A DNA stretch of 64,000 nucleotides from Chaenocephalus aceratus (Eukaryota; Chordata; Actinopteri; Perciformes; Channichthyidae): assembly GCA_023974075.1 (NCBI GenBank), contig CM043808.1:17263072-17327071 (forward strand), written 5' to 3'. Position 1 is the first letter of the stretch, and each line of letters begins with the position of its first letter. A model generated the notes under the pieces. It ran no database searches, was not told the origin of the DNA, and saw only the letters and a list, made by a program, of their open reading frames with translations. The position numbers were made by a program, and so were the translations under genes. Below, one piece after another: positions 38,964 through 49,549 of this stretch.

Positions 38964-41009
38964 CACAAGACGTAAGTATGCTTGTCAGCCTCACCTCTCT
39001 CATGCTTATGTTCTGCAAAGCTTCTGTAAAATGTGCCTTATCTTTCCCCATGTATCTAGTGTAACGTAGTCAACAGTAGACCGACCCGACATATGAACAT
39101 ACTATGAGTGCTTTCAGGGAATAATGTACTCAATGATTTCTATTGGTTTTACCTCCTGGCACACTATGAATTTGAAAGCATCGCTCTGTGCTCTCATAAA
39201 GCACAGCGTTCCGGAGTATTTTTTATCTATTGTCTTTTTACAGGCTTAGGAAAAATCAAAAATTCCGGCTGTGTTTTTTTAGACGGACGCACTCATTTCA
39301 TATCTGTTAATCCGCAGGAAGCTCCTCTGTGAGCAGGGTCTGTCCTGCAGGTTGCGTGTCATGCTCTGCCCTGAACGGCTGTCTGTCCTGCAAACCTCGC
39401 CTCTTCTTCCACTTGGAGCTGGACGGGATGCGGCAGAGGGGCTCCTGCCTGTCCTCCTGTCCCCGGGGTCACTATGGCAGGCGCTTTCCACACATCGGCA
39501 CCTGCACAAGTAAGTCCATACACATCTACGAGTGACGGAAAAACGTTAAAGTAAAAGTTTAATTGTCTGTTAATTTCACGATTACAGATATTAAATACAC
39601 CTCACATGAATGATATTATAAGAGTGTAAAGGTGTGTTAGAAACCAGAAAATGGATTACGAAAAAACACAGCAGGAGCAAAAAGGTACAACAGGTCAAAT
39701 ATAAACATACAGCAACATGTATATATATTTCACATTTATAATAGGTGTGGGAGGAGTCATTTCAAGTTATTGTACACAAGACACCGCTTATCAACTGAAT
39801 ATGTTGCTCTTCATTTTTAGCTAAATGAAATAAAAAATGAAATGCTTATTTCTGTATTATATCGTTACAGCAGCTGGACCACTTTTTTTTGTGCAAACTG
39901 ATTAAAGTCAGTGTTAAGAATATCAAACTAACTTGACCACAGATGGAAATGAGCTATTAGCTATAATCTGGCATATTGCATCTCTTCTCTTTGCTGAGAT
40001 AAATGTTTTTGTATGCATGGTCCTTCTATAAATAAATAAATAAAAAAACGACAGTGTGGTCACTACCCTTTTATTGATACAGTCTTTGCTGACCAGTTAA
40101 TTTCCCCTGATCTGCAGGGTGCAAGGACGAGTGCGCTTCCTGTTTCAGTGAACATTTCTGCACTCATTGTCACCCGGGTCACTTCCTGTTCGGGGGGAAA
40201 TGTGGAGACAGCTGTCCAATCGGGTTCACTGCGAACACGGTGCTCCGTGAATGCACAGGTAAGGCACTGTGTGTTCTCATACAAGTCTTCCATGATACTG
40301 GGGGTCTACAGTACAATTTGATGTGTTTGTGTCCCTCAGTGTCAGAGTGCTGTGCAGGCTGTGAGATGTGTGTCAGGAGGAACATGTGTGTGAGGTGTAG
40401 AGCAGACCTATACTTTCTCCACGGCCAATGTCATCTCACCTGCCCCAAAGGATTCGAGCCGGATGTGCAGCTTTTGCAATGCACCCCCCAAGGTGAGAGG
40501 AAATAAAAAACTGTTTCCCCACAGCTGAGATGTCAAATACACTGTCTTTTTCATGTCTCGTTACCTGTAAGCAGTCGTGTAAAGTAGCTAAGTAAATGTA
40601 CTCAAGTACTGTACTTAAGTACAATTTTAAGAAACTTGTAGTTTACTTATTTCAATGTTATGCTACTTATTGCTTCTACTCCGATACCTTATCTTTCTCA
40701 CGATCGTCCTCTGTCTTTATAGTCCACTGCGAGGTTGGAGGATGGACAAATTGGGGTCCATGTATTCGGAGAAGCAGCGCGCGGCCCTACAGGAGGGGAC
40801 AGGAGACGCGTGACCGACAAGTTCTGAAGTCTCCGAGTGTCTCCGGTGACCCCTGCCCCCCCGTGTCACAGATGAGGAAGTGTGTCAACAGAAAGAGACC
40901 AAAGAGTCCAAGTGGGTTGTATAAGGTTGTAAAAGAGCCCCCTTACAGACTATGTGTTGATATGGCAGAGGTATTCAACTTTTCTAAATGCAGAGATGTA
41001 TTCATCTAA
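38902..41009 (+). CDS. rspo3: R-spondin 3-like secreted Wnt agonist, 5 exons, extra furin repeat
   Basis: Exons 38902-38971, 39318-39509, 40118-40258, 40340-40492 and 40723-41009 give 280 aa; all junctions are phase 1. R-spondins bind LGR4/5/6 and ZNRF3/RNF43 outside the cell and so stabilise Wnt receptors. Exon 1 encodes a signal peptide ([18 protein letters not shown]). Exon 2 is furin-like repeat 1, with [12 protein letters not shown] matching human RSPO3. Exon 3 is furin-like repeat 2 and keeps the LGR-contact phenylalanines (CFSEHFC). Exon 4 is another eight-cysteine furin-like repeat with identical spacing, absent from the usual two-repeat layout. Exon 5 is a TSP1 domain (GGWTNWGPC) without two usual cysteines and without the long basic tail. 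The stop is followed at once by AATAAA. Synteny (cenpw, then rnf146) supports rspo3 orthology. The last exon's end is uncertain. Confidence 0.87.
40585..40685. repeat. Teleost interspersed repeat fragment with TACTCAAGTACTGTAC
   Basis: A stretch of alternating AAGTAC/GTACTT motifs in the last R-spondin intron, related in style to the copy at 15140-15330. It ends about 40 bp before the TSP1 exon. Confidence 0.55.
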
Positions 41010-41015
41010 AATAAA
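41010..41015 (+). terminator. AATAAA poly(A) signal directly after the R-spondin stop
   Basis: The hexamer begins at the base after the TAA stop (41007-41009). If used, the 3' UTR would be only a few tens of bases long. Confidence 0.45.
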
Positions 41016-41580
41016 ACAGATTTTTCTATGGAAACCAACAGAAATGGGAAAAAAATGGATGGATGATTGTGTTATATTGTAAAATGTTTGTGTTCCAGGG
41101 TTACATTTAACACTGTTGGAGTAAACTGAATAAGAGACATTTCATATATAGTAGTGCTTTTGATGCAACTTGTCGGTAACCATAGATGATTGTAACATTA
41201 TTATTACTGATACTGCTTTACTAGACTGATCAGTTTATGCCTTAATGCAGCTTGTTGGGGACTCCCTTTTTTTTTTTTTAATGAAATAACGAATTACTAT
41301 AAACCAAACTTTTATAAAGCCTTTGATGAGCACCATGTCATGAATCTGTTAAAAGATAATATACTGTATCATGATTCATAAATGCGTAGACCCTGACGCA
41401 CGGTACAGTACTGTGCGCAGCTGTAGTAGATCTACAGATCATGTGGAGTTGCAATTTTGGACGCAGTGAGGCCGATCCAGCAGCACTGAAATCAGATGGG
41501 CTTGGCTGGAATACTTCACCTCCCGACAATAAGTCAATACTTGGCGTTCATAACTTTATAGTCAAATATGAAGGCAGCTT
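41016..41580. other. Intergenic, R-spondin to rnf146
   Basis: No gene is recognised. I looked here for a lysine/arginine-rich exon that could supply the missing R-spondin tail and found none. Confidence 0.5.
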
Positions 41581-41641
41581 TATGAATTTTTCCCACCTGA
41601 GCATCTGCTGAGGACGTTTCAAGAAGTATCCCAGTGTTCAG
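41581..41641 (+). other. rnf146: Probable rnf146 5' non-coding exon (3' end)
   Basis: A strong donor (TTCAG|GTGAGT) follows 41641, in line with a leader exon spliced to the acceptor at 42229-42230. The 5' limit of the exon is unknown; the start given is nominal. Confidence 0.5.
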
Positions 41642-42231
41642 GTGAGTGTATCTGTAAATAGAGAAGTATAGCCTGGAAGCACACTGACAGCTAGCATGCT
41701 AACTGCGTATGCTAAAGCAGCTGTCAAGTTAACGTTAGCTAGGTGATTGTTATTTCTCAAATTGACTTTAGAGTTTCTTCGTCAAAGTGTTAGCGCATAT
41801 TAAAGATACGAGCCTTTAGCGTCACTGCTTGGTATAAAACACATTGAGATGTAACAAGTAGCAAATTACCGAGTTAGCTAGCATAGCAGTAGTCAGGTGG
41901 CTAGCTCTGTCAGACTGCAGAAAATAGGCCTTTGAGTAAGTTTGTAATACAATCGGGCTACAATCATGGCTGCCCGCTTTCCCAGCATGTACTATTCACA
42001 TTTCTTAAACTATTATGATTTGAACACTTTGTTTCACAATAGAAACCATACATTTATGTTTTTGTATTAAGGCGTTCACAAAACTATAAACGGAACAGAA
42101 TATGTCCAGTGGGACCAGCACCAAACTGCATGTTTTAATTTAAATTCAAGTATACACATTACAGTTATGTATAATAGTGCAAGTCTTGCCATGCAGATCT
42201 GTTGTGACACTGGTGTGTTTCTCTCTGTAGT

Positions 42232-43302
42232 ATGGCAGGCTGTGGAGGAGTGGACTGTTCAATGGATGCTTTGGCTCCTTCCAAGCTGATGGAGGAAGTG
42301 GGTGATAGTTGTGCTGCAGACCCTTCCAGCTCCTCCATCGTCAACCCGGAGTGTTCCATCTGCCTGCAGAGCTGCGTCCACCCTGTACGTCTCCCATGCT
42401 TCCATGTCTTCTGCTACCTGTGTGTCAAAGGTGCCTCCTGGCAGAGTAAACGCTGTGCTCTCTGCCGACAGGAAGTCCCAGAAGACTTTCTGGAGCGGCC
42501 AGTTCTGCTCTCACCTGAAGAACTGAAAGCAGCAGTTTCAGGGGTGAGCCAAGCTGGGGGGGCTGGGGGCGGCTCCTGTGGAGACTATGCGTGGTACTAT
42601 GAGGGACGCAACGGCTGGTGGCAGTATGATGAGAGGACCAGTCGTGAGTTGGAGGAGGCTTTCGCTAAGGACAGGAAGAGCACAGAGATGCTAATTGCGG
42701 GGTTTCTTTATGTGGCAGACCTGGAGAACATGGTGCAATATCGCCGGAATGAGCATGGCCGCAGACGCAAGATAAAGCGGGACATTGTAGATATCCCCAA
42801 GAAGGGAGTTGCAGGACTAAGGTTAGACCCCGAACCTGCCCCCATTGCTACTGTACCAGTTGTCCCCCCAGCTGCAACAGAACGCATCAGCTCAGCTGAT
42901 GGATCGGACACTGATGGCCCATCACAGTCTTCTTCCTTTGGGATTATGGCATCTATTCCTCCTGTTAGACCTCCAACACACCTGGGGTGCCATCTTACCA
43001 GTCCCCTTCTTGCCTCATTACCAAGCGTGGAAGAGTCTTTATCCCAGCTCCTTATCAGCCAGCCAGAGGGTGAAGACGTGGAAGGAGATGATGAGCTACA
43101 GGTATATGAGTATGCATCCGGCAATAGTGACAGTGAGGAAGAAAGGGAGTGCGAGAGAGCAGAATCTATACCTAGACATAGGCAAAGACCGCTAAGAGAG
43201 AACCAGCCAGCCAGGATGCCTCCGAGGGGGGGGCCTTCGAGATCTGCAATCAGTCTGCGATCACGTAGTCCTGATGGACAGTGCACTGTCACAGAAGTGT
43301 GA
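42232..43302 (+). CDS. rnf146: RNF146 (Iduna), PAR-dependent RING-WWE E3 ubiquitin ligase
   Basis: One uninterrupted coding exon of 356 aa, close to human (359). RNF146 binds poly-ADP-ribose through its WWE domain and ubiquitinates PARylated targets such as axin, so it promotes Wnt signalling. The C3HC4 RING has C41, C44, C56, H58, C61, C64, C75 and C78. The WWE domain covers about 107-183, with [20 protein letters not shown] and [19 protein letters not shown]. The rest is acidic and Ser/Pro-rich, as in the family, with a DGSDTDG block and a [17 protein letters not shown] segment. The ATG lies one base after a CTGTAG acceptor, so at least one leader exon lies upstream (donor at 41641). No frameshift or truncation is seen. 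Confidence 0.97.
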   Translation: MAGCGGVDCSMDALAPSKLMEEVGDSCAADPSSSSIVNPECSICLQSCVHPVRLPCFHVFCYLCVKGASWQSKRCALCRQEVPEDFLERPVLLSPEELKAAVSGVSQAGGAGGGSCGDYAWYYEGRNGWWQYDERTSRELEEAFAKDRKSTEMLIAGFLYVADLENMVQYRRNEHGRRRKIKRDIVDIPKKGVAGLRLDPEPAPIATVPVVPPAATERISSADGSDTDGPSQSSSFGIMASIPPVRPPTHLGCHLTSPLLASLPSVEESLSQLLISQPEGEDVEGDDELQVYEYASGNSDSEEERECERAESIPRHRQRPLRENQPARMPPRGGPSRSAISLRSRSPDGQCTVTEV

Positions 43303-45556
43303 CTGGTTTCTGTAAACTTCTCTCTGAAACTTTTATCAGGTTGGCAAAAAAAATCTCAAAACTAATATGCATCATTAACCAAGAATGACGAAACTTTATT
43401 GTGTTATTGGGTGTATTTTGCCCCATCAATCGCGTGCCAAATAAAATACAAAATGTATTTTACTTTATGACAAAACATTATTTGGTCATTGAAAATTACT
43501 TCATCCAGTTGATTGTAATATTAGTTTCCCCTGCAGGTCTATAGAGGTAACTAGCAGTAGCAGCAATAACATAGTTCACAGCAGTGTTCTTAGATGTTAG
43601 TTTGATAAAAAACAACCTTAACAGCTCTCTTCATTACCTAACATCTGGGATAAACCCATGCCCACCTTTTTATTGTTTAACATTTTGTATTCAAATACAC
43701 AGCTAGCAAAACAGAAGTTATTAGTTATAAACTGTGTACTTTGCCTATGCCGATTAACTGCTGGTTTACCGGAATATGAACACGACATCCACTTCAGTCA
43801 TTTATTTAAAAACTTCAGAATCATCAGAATGGAGTCCTTTAGAGTAAGCGATCTGGCAATATTCTGGGCTGTACATGTGATTTGGGAATGTGCTACATGC
43901 AGAAGGTTGTACATTTATTGAATTCCTTTTTAATGGAATGCTGTCAAACGATCTGTATTTGTGATGGGAGGGAGTGCGGCTGAATGCCGTGAAATTTGAT
44001 TACAATTCAATGAAATAAGCATACCTTTCTATGTGCGTTTCCCCCATGGTTTCGACCCAAATAAGTTCACCGTTACAATATTTGTATTAGTTTTTACTGT
44101 GCAAGCTTAACCCTTATGACAGCATTATAGCCATTTCAAGAGACCTTTCACACATGACTAAAAGCCTCTTGTCAAAGGACTCCCATCCAACGCTAGTTTC
44201 AGACAGCAATATACTGTATACTGGCAGTTATACTCTCCTCAACATGTTATAATGAAGCATAACAGACTTGTTTTAGGGATAAAAAGGGGTGATTAACTTT
44301 GGCAACTTTTTGATCAATGTTGTCCAAAAACTACCATCTGTCACTGCCTTTACATCAGTTTGTGAATGCAGTATGTGAAATGTAACATGTGTCTTTTTTT
44401 TTTCTCTGATCTTTTGATTTCATGGTTGATTGATATTTGTATAATGTTATTTTACTTTCTCTTTGTGATGATGTGAACATCTTAAATGTAGCAGCTTACA
44501 GTTACAGAGGCTGAAAACTGCCTTTTCCTTCTTTTATTAGTAGGAACAGATTCATATTTAAACTGGAGTTTGCTGTGTGTATATGTTAAAGACTTTATTC
44601 CCCCTATTTTAGTGTGAAAGTCTTGTTTGAGTTATGACATCTGTGTTGTTGTGAGAGGGGTTGGGTGCTGAAAAGCTACTGGCAAAACCACTGGAAAGTG
44701 TTGAGCTATATATGTAGAGAGACACATTTGGATTTCTATTTCTCGTCATAGTACTCTGGATATGGCCACTATCAGAGCGCTGGCACTGACATGTTCTTGG
44801 ATGGTCTTTAGCAGTCCTCACTCCCTCTGATTCTTCCCTTTCTGCCTCAGCTGCTATTATTTTAACTGTCAACTCTTCACTGTTTGTGTCTCACTGTCTG
44901 AATGACCCAATAGAAACTTCCATCCTTGTGCTGTTTTGTGAAGTTATTAAATATATCATTTAAAATCATATGTTGTAGTATTTATTTTTATATATTTAAG
45001 GATACATACAACAGTTATGGGAAGCCTGGAAACAAAATGGCACTGATCCATACATAGGCCTGTTGCAATGTGTGCTTATCTTAGTCTACATGTAGTATCG
45101 TAAACGTCCACAGTGTGGAGCTGTTGCATAAATGAAGTAGTGTTTTACCCACGTGTTACGGACACTTTCAAGCTACAGAATGATGGTGTGGTTGAAAACC
45201 TGCTAATTAGATGACATTTTTACCTCAATGCTTTCCCTTCATATATCTGTTTTTTTCTGGTCTTGTCAAACACTACCAATTGTGGCTGTGGGCCTCCTAC
45301 ACGGTTACTTGTGCTGTCTCAATTATGGCCTTCCAAAATTACAGGTTTGTGATATTTACACATATTAATTTAATTTAGTTTAATTACACATATGCGCACT
45401 AAATGACTGCTATCGTGTCAATAGCGGGACCTTAGCATATATATAGGATGTATATATACAAATACACAATATTGGGGACACACTATAAAGGGCACAACGT
45501 TTCATTCACTAATGAACGTCAAATACATGTTTGTTTCCACTGTTTTATTGTGTGCA
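43303..45556 (+). other. rnf146 3' UTR and downstream DNA
   Basis: This is non-coding. AATAAA lies near 43440 and ATTAAA near 44945; either could end rnf146 transcripts, the second giving a 1.6-kb 3' UTR. ECHDC1, next in the human order, is not present here. Confidence 0.5.
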
Positions 45557-45681
45557 TAGGCCTGTCGCGATAAGCAATTAATTGACTTATCGTACGATAA
45601 ATAAAAATGAACTCGATAACTTTTCTTACCTCGATAAATTGCCATTTACATGAGGATGTGACTAGCAGTTTGAAAGGATGT

Positions 45682-47697
45682 ACTTGTCAAACGATTACAA
45701 TTTTTAATCAGATTAATCACAGTTTAAAAATTAATTAATCATGATTAATAACCATTCGAACTATGTCCAAAATATGCCATTTATTTATGTATATTGTTGT
45801 GGGAATGGAAAGATAAATAAAAGAAGGCGGATATATCCATTTAACATACAGTATGTATGTTTATTATAACATGTTTCTGTGTGTCAAAATGAAAGATAGC
45901 CCACACACCTATCAATCATCAAACCGTGGGGTCTTAATTCATTCCGTGTTGGTTTCTATCAACGGGGGAGTACTTCAGGAAAGTCGACGGGGGGGGGGGG
46001 GGGCTAGTGGAGTACTTCGTGACCACAGAGTAGGCTTGTTTGAGACACATTGCGGCTCGCCTCGAAAGTAGACGAGAGTAGCCGATCGCAGCCGGGGGAG
46101 GTCTCAAAAAGCTCGCCTGAAGTCGGACAGCTCGGAGACGGCTTCTTCTTCATCTTCTTCTTCTTCTCTCGATTTTTTGGCGGATTGCAAACAACTTTAA
46201 GGTGCATACCGCCACCTCCGGAGTCGGCTTGACTCGGTTTGCATTTATAAAGAATGCACAAATGTGTTTACTCGTTAATGTCAGATATGTAGTAAATACA
46301 TTTGTTCCTGCTCAAGATTAGATTAAACTTTATTGTTATTGCACATATTACAGGTACTGAGAGAACGAAATGCAGTTTCGCTTCTAACCAGGTGCAACAA
46401 GCAGTGAAGTGGAAAGTAATGTACACAATCTACAGAATAACATATAGAATGAATTGAATGATGAATAAACAGTGGGGTATGAATACACAGATATCAGCCT
46501 GTGAGCAGTATGAACAGTGTGTATGAATATGCTAAGATATATAAAGTATGCAAACGGTAAGCAGTATAGTATAAAATATATAGACATTAATTTCATGATG
46601 ATAAACATTGTGGAACAATGATGAAAAATGGGAATGGATGTGGCGACGTAAAACTGACACAAAACAACAACAAACTTTTGCCAGCCAATGGGAGAGTTTC
46701 ATCAGCAGCACGTGGTAAAAACCACCAATGAGCGCTCAGCTCGAGATACCAGCGAGCCGTTTCCCATCAAGCATTTTGCTTCCGCAGCTCGTGGAGAGCA
46801 ACTGCGCCAACTCGCCTCGCCTCGCTCTCAAGGCTGCGGGCGTCTTTGTCCCGCGAAATTTCAAAGTCTCATGTGGGCGAGCCTCCAGAGCAAGTCGGAC
46901 AAAATGACTAACCATCATGCAACGCACTAGCAAGACGTTGATCGCAACTGCGCAGGTCTGCGCAGGTCTTGCTTGTCTCAAACAAGCCTAGTGTGAACGT
47001 TGTGATCAGCTGTTTTAGCGCAGTTCTCCAGTGAAGGGGGGGAGTCTCCCTCCGCAGCCGGTTGTCGTACTTTTGGCACAATTCCGTTGTACACACCGAC
47101 GTTAACAGCAGCCCTGTCTGTGCACACGGAGACCGACTCTGTCGTCCGGTGATCTAACCGCCTTCTGGAAAAGCTTCACAATACGTCGGTACGCAAATGC
47201 ACTTTGTGACACAAGTGACGGTACGCATTTCAGATTACGCACATAACCCGTACCCGTTATGTGCACCCCTGTACTACAGCAAAAGTATTCTCCGTCGGGA
47301 CTTCCTGCAACAACACCACGCCGTTATCTTGATTCTGATTGGCCAGAAGACATTATCAAAGATGTTCTATTGAGAAGAACGATCAACCGTTTCTAGTCTT
47401 CGGTATTTCCAGACAAGTGGTTACAGAAATCAATCTTACTAACTGCTGTCTGTGCAATTTACTCCGCGAGTTGGCAGACTTTATTTTGCTTACTTTAACA
47501 TCATTTTTCATGGTGGGGCTAAGCCATTTCTTGGTATGGGTGTAGCCTACCCCAGCCATACCCTGGCGCTGCCACTGGTGGGATGTATGGGGCGGGCCAT
47601 TCTGCACATGCGTTAAATGCGTTAAATATTTTAAAGCAATTAATTCAAAAAATGAATTACCGCCGTTAACGCGATAATTTTGACAGCATTAATATTA
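45682..47697. mobile_element. Middle element of the nested stack, hAT-like
   Basis: The left part reads TGTCAAACGATTACAATTTT and the right part GCGATAATTTTGACA. These are inverted relative to each other and resemble the ends of the complete element at 47952-48836. Outermost bases are eroded, so the limits are approximate. Confidence 0.55.
46031..46990. mobile_element. Inner element of the nested stack, 17-bp perfect inverted repeats
   Basis: TAGGCTTGTTTGAGACA at 46031-46047 is exactly inverted at 46974-46990. The 960-bp element is GC-rich compared with its surroundings. If the repeats start one base in, AGT flanks both ends, which would suit a 3-bp duplication. The superfamily is not settled. 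A fish repeat with TTAAACTTTATTGTTATTGC is inserted near 46318-46660. Confidence 0.65.
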
Positions 47698-47843
47698 TCA
47701 TTATGTCAGTGGTCTAAAATGGCCATACAACGGTGCCGACAATATTATCGTTTATCGCAATAATTTCCGGGAAAATGTATCCAACAAAATTAATTATCGT
47801 GAGAGGCCTATACATGAAACACACACACAAATCTACAGACTTG

Positions 47844-48254
47844 ATTTCATTTCATTTCAAACCTTTATTTATACAGATAAATCCCATTGAGATCATTGAT
47901 CTCTTTTTCAAGGGAGACCTGCTCAATTAGTTCCACATGAAACATAAAAACTAGGGCTGTCAGTCGATTAAAATATTTAATCGCGATTAATCGCATGATT
48001 GTCCATAGTTAATCGCAAATTAATCGCACATTTTTTATCCGTTCTAAATGTACCTTAGAGGAATATTTTTCAAGTTTGTAATACTCTTATCAACATATGA
48101 GTGGACAAATATGCTTTATATGTATGTTTATTATCATTTGAACAATGTCAAATATTCTCATGAATATTAAACAACAACCTCTGAATATTACAAATATTCG
48201 CCTCAATTCAACCTGGAACCTCTCTCATACAATACAAATGGGGGGGGGGGGGGG

Positions 48255-48320
<66 letters not shown>

Positions 48321-49085
48321 TCGTTGGAGCTATGTGCAACTCAAGGCATATGCTCGAACGGGAGCTGCCTGGACGCTGCAATCATGTTGCTGAGTGTACT
48401 GACTTCTCGTACAATGTCCCGCTGTCTGGCTGCCTGCATAAAGTCAAGTGCTCGGTGCAGTTGTGTGGATAGAGCACTCTGTTTTCATTTAAACAGCTCC
48501 TTATATCCGTTAGCGCAGCTAGCTAGCACCAGATGCTAACAACAACAATGCACGTAAGGTCTCTCTCTCGCTCGCTCGGGCCACACATACACACACCCTC
48601 CCGGTCCTCCCGATGGCCAGTCGGTGCCTGCCGGTGAGCGTGGAAGTGTGGTCTGCCGCAAGCGGACGGCAGGAGCGGGGCTGTCAGCATCAGCTTGTAG
48701 ATGGTATTTTAAACTGGATGTGCTCTGAAACTACGGGGCGGCCGAGGACAAAAAATACACATGCGTTAATCGCGTTAAAATAATTAGTGGCGTTAATTTT
48801 TTTTTGCGTTATTAACGCGTTAACTTGACAGCCCTAATAAAAACATAAACAGAACAACAAAAGGACATCATACAGCATCATTTACATAATTATCCACATA
48901 AGCAGGTACCAATAGCTTCCGATTGAGTAGCATCCAACCGAGCTTTAAAAACATTTAGTGGCACCAGATTGTTCAGTTTCCATTTCATTTGCAGACTATT
49001 CCAAGACAGAGGAGCTGCGCATCTAAAAGCTGTCTTCCCTAAGACAGTCCTAGCAGTTGACTTACTCCAAACTGCCAAATATATT
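47844..49085 (-). mobile_element. 3' end of a LINE, split by a hAT insertion
   Basis: The minus strand at 49078-48893 reads FRCAAPLSWNSLQMKWKL and LVPLNVFKARLDA, which match the C-terminal end of fish LINE reverse-transcriptase proteins. The tail ends in repeated GAAAT at 47844-47860. The copy is 5'-truncated and interrupted at 47952-48836. A relative lies at 54633-54930. Confidence 0.7.
47944..48844. mobile_element. hAT-like non-autonomous transposon with perfect 8-bp target duplication
   Basis: The 885-bp element at 47952-48836 has ends TAGGGCTGTCA and TGACAGCCCTA. ATAAAAAC flanks both sides exactly (47944-47951 and 48837-48844). It carries many TTAATCGC motifs near the ends, a G17-(TG)n tract at 48241-48319, and no transposase. 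Confidence 0.88.
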
Positions 49086-49205
49086 AATTAACACACTCAC
49101 TCTCATTTCTACTGGATCTTAGATCTGCGCATGCGCAATACGGGTCGGGGATTGACCAACCGGCTCCCACTGCTCTGCTGTCTGTTAACGTTGTTAAGAG
49201 TGGTG

Positions 49206-49361
49206 TCCGCAGGGAGGGTTGTCAACTCAACATTGTAAATAACCAACCAAAAACGATTGCCGGTTCATCTTGTTTTTGGCGTGAGAATAGTTTGGGCAGC
49301 GTGAGAGCGTGAGATTGAGAGTGAAAGCACACGCCAGATGCGTGAGAGTTGGCAACCCTAG
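49206..49361. mobile_element. Small repeat with imperfect inverted ends
   Basis: AGGGTTGTCAACTC near 49215 and GAGTTGGCAACCCT ending near 49359 are inverted with one mismatch. GCGTGAGAG motifs recur inside. I recognise the AGGGTTGCCAACTC end as common in fish genomes; the class is uncertain. Confidence 0.5.
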
Positions 49362-49549
49362 GACTATTGCCACCAATGTAACTAAAATTCAGCATTTTCC
49401 ATCCGAATAAACTAAAGGCTCAGTTTGTGCAGATGGACTGTGACATGAATTAGAAACACTGCTTAATGAGCCAGACTTTGGCCTGTGCTTTTTCAGAGCT
49501 TCAAAATGTAGGCTACCCTGTAACTCAAATGACAATTGAATGGGATAGG

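Larger units (their letters stand above)
45557..47810. mobile_element. Outer DNA transposon of a nested stack, hAT-like
   Basis: Ends TAGGCCTGTCGCGATAA (left) and the complement of TAGGCCTCTCACGATAA (right) match at 15 of 17 positions. Subterminal DNA on both sides is rich in TATCG/CGATA. No transposase is seen, and most of the 2.25 kb consists of later insertions. No clear target duplication was found. Confidence 0.65.

Noticed and set aside
42708..43292. 194-codon minus-strand frame
   Set aside because: It is the antisense shadow of the rnf146 coding exon.
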